Shown: positions 56,766 through 64,000 of the stretch, piece by piece
Position numbering within the stretch: the stretch's first letter is position 1
How the letters are laid out: each line of letters starts with the position of its first letter
From: Costus lasius
Taxonomy: Eukaryota > Streptophyta > Magnoliopsida > Zingiberales > Costaceae
NCBI GenBank assembly: GCA_027563935.2
Contig: CM050454.1
Span: forward strand, 6,166,001-6,230,000
DNA length: 64,000 nt
Direction of reading: 5' to 3'
Notes under the pieces: generated by a model
The model's input: the letters and a program-made list of their open reading frames with translations, nothing else
Told to the model about the DNA's origin: nothing
Databases searched by the model: none
Position numbers and translations under genes: made by a program

Positions 56766-57087
56766 CCTGCATGCCTTTGAGCTCCATCTCCCTTCTCCGG
56801 CCACGATCAGCGAACCAACGGACGATGCGTTCGAGTGCTGGTATTGTGCAGGCGGGAGAACGTAGTGTGTAACAACAAGCAAGGAATTTGTCCGGTGTCC
56901 TCATCCGTGCACGAAGGCCACGTACTCATCCACAACACGTGAACCTCGTGTGAACCACCAGTCAAGATGATACCTCTCATCCAACGCCTCCTATGATTTC
57001 TTATCTAAGTTTGGACGGTTGATACTTGATGCAATGCTAAGCGACAAGAATCCACGGTTGCTTGCTTCTCGTTGCTACTATACTCCC
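56766..57087. repeat. Second copy of the 439-bp block, part 3
   Basis: It matches about 118-439 of the window (CTCCATCTCCCTTCTCCGGC onward). Homology stops at ACTCCC; beyond it the left copy and this copy are unrelated. Confidence 0.88.
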
Positions 57088-57215
57088 TAGTCCCCACTGA
57101 GAGCAAGATCGCTTCTTGGTTTTCCAAGGTTACCTTCATTTGTCCCCCTAAGACGATGCTTGTTCTTGAGAATTTTGTTGGATTTTAACTTGTTTCTTTC
57201 GATGATTAAGCGATC

Positions 57216-57514
57216 ATGGGAACCGGACGTGAATTTATCATGCTTCTTCTGCTACCGATACTTCTCCTGTCATTGGTTCTACCTGCATATGCCGATGGTT
57301 TGGTCAGGATCGGGTTGAAGAAGAAGCCTCTGGACCAGAACGGCCTCCTTGCAGCGCAGCTCGTCCAGCAAGGACGGCGCTTGGTCGCCTAGCAAGACAG
57401 CCTCAGACTCGGGAACAGAGAAGACGCGGATATCATTTCCCTTAAGAACTATTTGAACGCACAGTACTTTGGGGAGATCGGCATCGGTATCCCTCATCCA
57501 AGTGCTACTTCTCG
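57216..57514 (+). pseudogene. Plant aspartic protease (phytepsin-like), first exon, broken
   Basis: ATG at 57216 opens a signal peptide (FIMLLLLPILLLSLVLPAYA), then GLVRIGLKKKPLDQN, the typical phytepsin propeptide start. Codon 59 is TAG (57390-57392). After it, [20 protein letters not shown] then [11 protein letters not shown] matches the start of the mature enzyme just before the family's catalytic DTGS region, which is missing. Residues after GIGIP diverge, and GTAAGG at 57515 could be a splice donor. The rest of the gene is absent: a copia element starts about 100 bp later. These enzymes are vacuolar proteases; this is an inactive fragment. Confidence 0.85.
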
Positions 57515-57611
57515 GTAAGGCGATTTTATCTGTATTTCACAAGAAAAGGAAGAAGAGAGAGTTGTTGCTTTGATGAGTACTATTGTTGACTTTGATGTCG
57601 TATATTGTAAA
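57515..57611. other. Residual intron-like sequence before copia LTR
   Basis: It follows a GTAAGG donor-like site. No other signal. Its last five bases, GTAAA, would be one side of the copia target duplication, but the other side has been lost. Confidence 0.35.
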
Positions 57612-58811
57612 TGTTGGGAGGGACGACGCAAAACACCCTCTGTTGCTAGATTTAATGATGAATAACTACCAGCAATAACAACACAGAAATGGCAACGGAA
57701 ATAAAAATAGAGAACAAGGGACACTAAGATTTTTACGTGGAAAACCTCCCCAACTTGAGGAGTAAAAACCACAGGACCGAAGTCCACTCAAACCTTCCAC
57801 TAAATCAGTTAATGGGTTTTGCAACTCTTCCTAGATCATCTAGGAGCATAACAACATCATCAAAAATAATCTTGAATCACAGACAAACATCAACATAGAG
57901 TTGGTAACAGAAATAAGAGAAGAGCAGAGTTCAGATTTCACTAAGAATGTCAAGCTCAGCTCTGGGCTTACTGCGAGAAATAGAGACCTAAGTTTGATGA
58001 TCCGACCGTTCAAATTGAAGAGCTCTGAGTCCCGAACATTCTTCTAAAATTTTAGCCCGATCCAACAGTGAACTTCTTGCCGGCGGCCGATTTGCGCAGA
58101 CTACCCTAAGTTCATAGCTTGTCGCCGAAGCTTCTCTTCTCTCTCTCTCTCTTTCACGTCTGCTCTCACACCTTGTATCGCCGCATGCACCCGTACACCC
58201 AATAAAACCTAATGACAATAACACATGTTAAACATACACTAATGTATCCACGATATTCATAGCCCATCCACGTTAGTGTGTATCCATGATAACTGCAGTG
58301 TGTCCACGATAAGTACTGTACATATCTACCATAGCTGCAGCATATCCACGATGTCTGCAGGCTGTCCATGATAAGTACTATACATATCCACCATAGCTGC
58401 AGCATTTCCACGATGTCTGCAGGTTGTCCACGATAAGTACTGTACATATCCACCATAGCTGCAGCATTTCCACAATGTCTGCAGGCTGTATCCACCATAG
58501 CTGCAGCATATCCACGATGTCTGCAATTTTATCCACCATAATCTGGGGTGTGTCCACCATAGCTGAGGTGTGTCCACCATAATCTGAAGTGTGTCCACCA
58601 TAGCTGGGGTGTGTCCACCATAATCTAGGGTGTGTCCACGATAGCTGAGATGTGTCCACCATAATCTGGAGTGTGTCCATCATAGCTGAGATATATCCAC
58701 GATGTCTGCAGCTGTGTCCATGATAATCTGCAACTTCATCCACGATGGAGCTATCCTCCACATGGCCATAAACTGAGTCATCCTCCACATAGGAGGGAAA
58801 CTCGCCCAACA
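57612..58811 (-). repeat. 3' LTR of the copia element, 1.2 kb
   Basis: Minus-strand ends are TGTTGGGCGAGTTTCCC and GTCCCTCCCAACA (inverted TGTTGGG/CCCAACA). It contains a minisatellite (58225-58755), a CT run (58132-58153) and a leader-like part with ACGTGGAAAACCTCCCC near 57735. Confidence 0.88.
58225..58755. repeat. Minisatellite inside the copia LTR
   Basis: Two related repeats: a 20/21-bp unit (TGTCCACCATAATCTGAGGT-like, alternating with TGTCCACCATAGCTGAGGTG) over about 58530-58700, and a longer unit of about 65-70 bp (CCATAGCTGCAGCATTTCCA then CGATGTCTGCAGG with CGATAAGTACTGTACATATC) over about 58300-58520. All share the word TCCACNATA. The minus-strand frames full of WWI and MVDT here are artefacts of the repeat. 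Confidence 0.88.
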
Positions 58812-58826
58812 ATCTCCCCCTTTACT
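58812..58826 (-). other. Polypurine tract of the copia element
   Basis: The minus strand reads AGTAAAGGGGGAGAT immediately before the LTR start TGTTGGGC. Confidence 0.85.
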
Positions 58827-58827
58827 A

Positions 58828-60440
58828 CTATGTGGAGGGGTTTGTCATCCTGGCAATCAACCGGCAAACTTCTAGTTTTTCTCTGGCCAATGTCTTAATC
58901 ATCATATCTGAACCATTTTGATCAGTATGGATTTTCTCAAGAGATAATTTCTTGGAATTCAGCACATCTCTTATCCAGTGATATCTCACATCAATGTGTT
59001 TTGACTTTGCATGGAATGTGAAGTTCTTAGCAAGGTGAATAGCACTCTGGCTATCACAAAATAGAACATAAGACTCCTGCTCAAAGCTAAGCTCCTCAAC
59101 ATACTTTCTCATCCAAAGTAATTCCTTGCAAGCTTCAGTAGCTGTAATAAATTCAGCTTCGGTAGTAGAAAGTGCAATACACTTTTGGAGTATGGATTGC
59201 CAAGCCACAGCTCCTCCACCAAATATAATTAAATATCCTGATGTAGATTTGCGAGAGGCAACGTCTCCAGCAATATCAGAATCAATGTACCCAATAAGCA
59301 GGGGCTTCTCATTTCCCAGTGTAAGTTTCAAATGAGAAGTACCTCGCAGATATCTCATAATCCACTTAACAGCATTCCAATGCTCCTTACTAGGATTTGA
59401 GAGAAATCTGCTAACTGTACCAACAGCATGTGCTATGTCTGGCCTCGTGCAAACCATAGCATACATCAGGCTTCCAACTGCTGAAGCATATGGAACATTT
59501 AGCATACTCTTCTTCTCTTCCTGAGTGGAAGGACATTGCTGAACACTCAAAGCAAAGTGAGGAGCAAGAGGTGTGCAAACTACTTTACACTTATCCATGT
59601 TGAACTTTTGAAGCACTTTCTCAATATAAGCTTTTTGTGAAAGTGTCAGCTTCTTATTAGCTCTGTCTCGGTCTATCCTTATACCAAGGATTTGCTTTGC
59701 TTGTCCTAAGTTCTTCATGGCGAAAAACTTGCTCAACTGCTTCTTTAATTGATTAATCCTAGAAGCATTCCTGCCAACAATTAGCATGTCATCAACATAA
59801 AGTAGTAGAATAATAAAATCATCACTACTGAATTTTTTCACAAAGACAGTGGTCAGAAGTGGTTTTCTTGTAGCCATGCTCCCCCATAACTGATTCAAAC
59901 TTCTTATACCACTGCCTTGGTGCCTGCTTCAAACCGTAAAGGCTTTTCTTTAATTTACACACATAGTCCTCTTTGCATTTTACCACAAATCCCTCTGGTT
60001 GTTCCATATATATCTCTTCCTCAAGATTACCATGAAGAAAGGCAGTCTTCACATCCATTTGCTCCACATCAAGGTCAAGACTAGCTTCTAAGACTAGGAC
60101 AACTTGAATAAATGACATCTTAACAACAGGAGCAAATATCTCATCAAAATCGATGCCCTTTTTTCTGTGAGAATCCCTTAACAACCAACCTGGCTTTGTA
60201 TCTTGGGACTTATGCACTCACTTTTTGCTTTAGCTTATAGATCCACCTATTTTTCAAAGCTCTCTTACCCTTAGGTAGCTTTATCAAGTCAAATGTATGA
60301 TTTTCTTGAAGAGATTTCATCTCATCAACCATTGCTTCCAGCCATTCTTTCTTGTGTTCATCTTATATAATTTCATCAAAATCTTCAGGTTCTCCCCCGT
60401 TAGTCAACAGCATGTACTCACTCGGGGAGTACCTAGTGGA
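58828..60440 (-). pseudogene. Copia reverse transcriptase and RNase H, frameshifted
   Basis: Reading leftwards from about 60440: EEWLEAM-type start (KEWLEAMVDEMKSLQENHTF), KRALKNRWIYKLK, a frameshift near 60215, then FDEIFAPVVKMSFIQVVLVL, VEQMDVKTAFLHGNLEEEIY and KKSLYGLKQAPRQWYKKFES. After another frame change near 59870 come the catalytic LLLYVDDMLIVGRN, GQAKQILGIRIDRD, and the RNase H with YIDSDIAGDVASRKSTSGYL, STTEAEFITATEACKELLWM and KSKHIDVRYHWIRDVLNSKK, ending near 58828. All key motifs remain; only the frame is broken. Confidence 0.9.
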
Positions 60441-61262
60441 AGGTTATTTATCTCTAGTGGACCTCCTAAGTTGCATATCAGATTCTGAAGCATTTGATTC
60501 AAAGGGCTGAGCATCTTCATTTTTATCATCTTCTTCAACATCAACATGTGTAGGAGAGCTAGTCTCAGCCAAATCATAATGAGCACATGGTATTTCATTT
60601 TGATCAACTTCTAAAGTAGGAGGAACATGATCCAAATCAACCAAGTCATCATTAAGTTGAGAAGATTCACTCTCATTCTTGTTGATGTCTTGTATTGTTT
60701 GGTCTTCTACAAATACCACATCTCTACTCCTGATGATCTTCTTTTGAGTAGGATCATACAATTTGTACCCAAATTCACCCTGACTATAACCAAGGAATAT
60801 GCATTGTCTGGTTTTCACATCCAGCTTGGATCTTTCACCTTTTGGAATGTGCACATATGCTTTGCATCCAAAAACTCTTAAGTGTGCATAAGACACATTT
60901 TTATCTGACCAAACCTTCTCTGGAACTTCAAGTTGTAGAGGTATACATGGTGAGCGGTTTAGAACATGTACAATTGTATCTAAAGCCTCATCCAAAAAGG
61001 ATCCAAGTAATCCGACATGTGACAGCAAGCACCTGATTCTCTCCATCAGAGTCCTATTCATTCTCTCAGCCACGCTATTTAACTTAGGAATGGAGGTGTC
61101 TTTTGATGTCTAATACCATGCTCTTGGCAATACTCATCAAAAGACCCAATGTATTCACCTTCATTATCACTTCTAATGCATTTTAATTTCTTCCCAGTTT
61201 CTCTCTCAACTGAGGCTTGAAATTGCTTGAAGGCTTGCAAGGATGAATGAAAATTGACATTT
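60441..61262 (-). pseudogene. Copia integrase, truncated and broken
   Basis: From about 61255 leftwards: FKQFQASVERETGKKLKCIR then SDNEGEY (core Asp), CQEHGIRHQKTPP, a stop, then from 61073 AERMNRTLMERIRCLLSH (after the catalytic Glu), DEALDTIVHVLNRSPCIPLQ and LRVFGCKAYVHIPKGERSKL with CIFLGYSQGEFGYKLYDP. The N-terminal zinc domain and first Asp are missing because the element is truncated here. Confidence 0.88.
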
Positions 61263-61720
61263 AAGATGCAAGATGGCCTCTATGAGTGAATGGTTATGCC
61301 CTTTGGGCTAACCAATGCCTCATCTACCTTTATGAGACTTATGCATCATGTCCTGAAACTCTATATTGAAAAATTCCTAGTTGTATATTTTGATAATATC
61401 CCGATATTTAGCAAAATTAGCCTAGAATATTTGGAGCATTGGAGGGCCACACTTAACATCTTAAAGAAAGAAGCCTCCTTTTAAATTTGAAAAAATGTCT
61501 TCTTAAAGACAAGAGGTTGAATTCTTGGGTTTTATCATCAATAACCATAGACTTAAAGCTGATCCCACAAAAATTGAAGTAATCATAGAATGGCCTACTC
61601 CCACTACTTTAACTGAGGCCAGGAGCTTTCATGGGTTGGTCAAGCATGTAAATATGCTCCTAGTAGTAGTGTCAATAGTCTTAAAGTCAAATTTTCAAGC
61701 ATTCAAATTGTGACCGTCAA
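61263..61720 (+). pseudogene. Ty3/gypsy reverse transcriptase fragment
   Basis: MVMPFGLTNASSTFMRLMHH is followed by KFLVVYFDNIPIFSK, where FDN replaces the catalytic DD pair, and then, after a frame change, VEFLGFIINNHRLKADPTKI and WPTPTTLTEARSFHGLV. This is the middle of a chromovirus-type RT on the plus strand. Both edges end abruptly against unrelated DNA. Confidence 0.85.
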
Positions 61721-62708
61721 ATTAAGTACCAATTGATGGTAATCAACAAACTTCATCGCCATCCCCATGCACCCAACTCACCTCCATTATCAGCTCCTCC
61801 TTCTCCTCCTCCTAACCTCGATCCATGTTATGGCCGGAGAAGGCGACCAAAGCAAGAAGCTGTTCCTGATCATCTTCATCGCTGCCGACATCGTTCTGCT
61901 GCCTTTCTTAGTGTGGATCATCTACACCGGCTACATGAGACAACGAAGAAGGAAGAATCCAGCCGCCGATGAGAACAAGCCCTCGGAAGTCGTCGAGGAG
62001 TAGACTAAAGACGTTGAGATCTGTCGTAAAGAGGAGGAAGGGCGGGCGGTGGTGGAGAAGCAGGAGCAGGGGAAGATAACGTTCGCTAACGGCCGGAGTG
62101 CTGCCTTCAATCTGAACGATCTTTTGAAGGGGTCGGCAGAGGGGCTGGGGAAGGGAGGGTTTGGGAGCTGCTACAAGATGAAGCTGGAGAACGACAAGAT
62201 GGTGGTGGTGAAGCGGCTGAGGGATCTCGGGCAGATTAGCATGGAGGAGTTCATGAAGTACATGAGGGTGCTCTCTACACTGGAGCACCCGAATCTGCTG
62301 CCTGTGCTCGCCTACTACTACCCGGGCGCAGAGAAGCTTCTCATTTCCAACTACGCCTGCAATGGCAACCTCTTCTATCGCATTCATGGTGAGATTCTGC
62401 GTTCCGGCCCTACTACCAAGTTGAATCTTGGTCTAATTGATGTTCCGTGAACAGGGAGAAGAGATAACAAGGAGAACAGAACGCCATTCACATGGAGCAG
62501 GTGGTGTTCGGCGTGGCGCTAGCGATGGAGTTTCTGCACTCGAGGTTGAACGAAATCGCCGCCGTACCCCAAGGGAACTTGAAGGCGTCGAACATTCTTC
62601 TCAACGAGGACGACAAGCCGCTAGTCTGTGACAACGGCCTCCTCCCGCTCATCCCGTCCACGCTGGCGGTCCACCGTGTTGGTGGGTCCCTCCTCTATGT
62701 GGACCCAT

Positions 62709-63373
62709 GTAAGTAATAAATGAAAATATAAAAAAAAAGGAAAAAAGAAAAAAACTGTTAGCAGCCCTAAGTGTATTTTTTGCGGCTGGACTTTTGTTTT
62801 TGTTGCCGAAACTGTAGGATAGCGGCGGAGAGCCACAGCCAAAATAAGAGGAATAAAGCAGAGGAGATTTTTGGCTCTTTTCATCATCTGAAAGTTCATC
62901 TCAGCAAATTCATCATCCTTGCCACTATCTTGATGCTGTAGCAAAGAAATGGGAAGAATAGTAGAGTCTCATCCCAAATGCAATTTAGAGTTTGAGCTGA
63001 GTTTCTGAGCTGTGGGCTGAAATGAATTCGCAGATGATGGTAATGATCAAAGTCAATGAGATATCAGTAAGATTTATATCTATATTTCATTCTGATATTG
63101 GATACTATTAAATCAACTTGAGTTTGATTTCTTTGGTTTGGCAACTAGTTCTGCTTTGGCTGAATTTGGTTAGTAAGTGAAATTCTGGGCTCTCTTTTTT
63201 GATTGGAGACTTGTTGATTGGATGGTTTTTGAAAGCAGCTTTACATCTTCTTAATTTGCATGAAAACTCTCTCTCAAGTTCTGAAATCAATGAGATGCAT
63301 TTGAAATTGCTATTGGAATATCTGCAAGATTTTGTTCTCTTTAATTTATTGAATGTCCATCTTACTCTACATA

Positions 63374-63417
<44 letters not shown>

Positions 63418-63445
63418 TTTCAATTCAACACACCGGACGGTGTGC
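62709..63445. other. Intron of the kinase pseudogene
   Basis: It begins GTAAGT. AT-rich, with a (TA)n tract near the end. The acceptor is not clear. The open frame at 63199-63498 crosses the repeat and is not credible. Confidence 0.55.
63376..63415. repeat. (AT)20 microsatellite
   Basis: Forty bases of uninterrupted AT dinucleotide inside the kinase pseudogene intron. Confidence 0.97.
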
Positions 63446-63766
63446 CGTATCGACGTGTGGAGCTACGGCCTACGGCTACCTGCTGCTTGAGCTGGTGACC
63501 AAGCGGATCCCGATGAGCTCGGCGCCCGGCAGCGTCCACGGCATCCAGCTGTGCCACTGGGTCAACCGGGCGGTGCACGAGGAGTGGACGGCGGAGGTGT
63601 TTGACGAGGAGATTTGAACAACAAGAGGGAATCGAGGGGGATGATCAAGATGCTGAAGCTTGCGCTGTGGTGCTGCCGGTGGGCATCGGAGAAGAGGCCG
63701 GAGATGGAGGAGGTGGTCAGCGAGATCTCCTGGATCGTTGGAGGTGGGATTGATGCGGAAGACTAG

Positions 63767-64000
63767 TAAATTTGGATCGAAGAATAATCGGGGAAGTAAA
63801 TTTGGGTCACATTTATAGAGTATATTCTTGCAGCTAAGATAGATCATGTAAATTGGAAGCTTAAATTAAGCATCTGGTGTAATAATAATTAACCTGTCAC
63901 TTTGTGTGAAGGTGATGTATTATTTAGTAGCCAACTATGTTAAGGAAGCAAATATTGGTTGCTATGAATACTTGAAAGAATAAAATTTTTGAAGCAATAT
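63767..64000. other. Downstream flank of the kinase pseudogene
   Basis: Short AT-rich tail, probably the former 3' untranslated region, with AATAAT/AATAAA-like words near 63879 and 63980. Nothing else recognised. Confidence 0.4.

Larger units (their letters stand above)
57612..61262 (-). mobile_element. 5'-truncated Ty1/copia retrotransposon, minus strand
   Basis: In element orientation: part of integrase, RT, RNase H, polypurine tract, 3' LTR. The domain order integrase before RT identifies copia. The 5' LTR, gag, protease and most of the integrase are missing, cut at about 61262 where a Ty3/gypsy fragment begins. Sequence style is close to Tork/Tnt1-like elements, at low certainty. Several frameshifts and stops. 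Confidence 0.9.
61767..63766 (+). pseudogene. Receptor-like kinase (probable inactive receptor kinase type), multiply broken
   Basis: Exon 1 (61767-62388): possible signal peptide (LHYQLLLLLLLTSIHVMAG), then a membrane helix (LFLIIFIAADIVLLPFLVWI) followed by basic RQRRRK. There is an in-frame TAG at 62001-62003. Then the kinase N-lobe with GKGGFGSCYKMKLENDKMVV and its VKRL lysine. A likely 66-bp intron spans 62389-62454 (GTGAGA...AACAG). Exon 2 (62455-62708, GTAAGT donor) reads RTPFTWS, a frameshift near 62497, then AMEFLHSRLNEIAAVPQGNL, KASNILLNEDDKP and CDNGLLPLI, which replace HRD and DFG as in atypical plant kinases. Homology resumes near 63450 with DVWSYG, a 7-bp duplication, LLLELVTKRIPMSSAPGSVH, a 1-base deletion making TGA at 63615, and ASEKRPEMEEVVSEI to TAG. 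No leucine-rich repeats are seen. Introns argue against retroposition. Confidence 0.88.

Noticed and set aside
58166..58812. Trp-rich minus-strand proteins (91-144 residues)
   Set aside because: They are translations of the copia LTR minisatellite in three frames.

Overview
This window is nuclear DNA of a flowering plant. It shows WRKY, phytepsin-type aspartic protease, eEF1A, receptor-kinase and NOG1 sequences, spliceosomal introns, Ty3/gypsy and Ty1/copia LTR retrotransposons primed from plant tRNAs, PIF/Harbinger and hAT DNA transposons, and satellite DNA. Species and monocot/dicot status cannot be settled from the sequence. Only one gene looks intact and cellular: an intronless NOG1 (nucleolar GTP-binding protein 1) gene on the minus strand at 17896-19908. 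Nearly everything else is mobile DNA, its debris, or broken gene fragments. || Left part (1-16.3 kb): a 439-bp block that recurs 36-57 kb away; an Athila/Tat-like solo LTR with TCGAT target duplications (846-2331); a 158-bp satellite of strikingly constant period (3240-5076) that abuts a 36-bp minisatellite (5077-6000); a WRKY group IIb last exon with a stop and a frameshift (6514-7133); AT-rich spacer; and a decayed Ty3/gypsy element on the minus strand with 1.5-1.66 kb GC-rich LTRs, tRNA-iMet primer site and polypurine tract (10676-16287). || Middle (16.3-35.9 kb): NOG1; two 780-bp direct repeats that may be LTRs of a small non-autonomous element (21606-22388 and 23385-24167); a PIF/Harbinger-like remnant; a decayed hAT-like element; a 2.94-kb solo LTR with ATATA duplications (29609-32552); a truncated eEF1A pseudogene; a foldback element; and a receptor-kinase exon scrap. 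|| Right part (35.9-57.1 kb): the second copy of the 439-bp block, split by two insertions. The first is an Athila-like LTR remnant (36012-37471). The second is a 19.2-kb Athila-type Ty3/gypsy element (37529-56765, CCTGC duplications) with gag, protease, RT, RNase H, integrase and an env-like ORF. This element itself carries a 2.2-kb solo LTR (GGAGG duplications), an almost complete PIF/Harbinger transposon with both its Myb/SANT-like and DDE nuclease genes (TTT duplications), and a 509-bp hAT MITE (8-bp duplications). Removing the inserts leaves about 12.2 kb, a normal Athila size. || End (57.1-64 kb): a broken aspartic protease first exon, a 5'-truncated copia element on the minus strand whose LTR holds a minisatellite, a Ty3/gypsy RT scrap, and a receptor-like kinase pseudogene with introns and several frame lesions. 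|| The most interesting non-standard signal is a recurring array of short palindromes built on TTACGGCCGTAA. It is found in the LTRs of three Athila-like families and again inside the large element just upstream of its env-like ORF, next to a TATA-like site.
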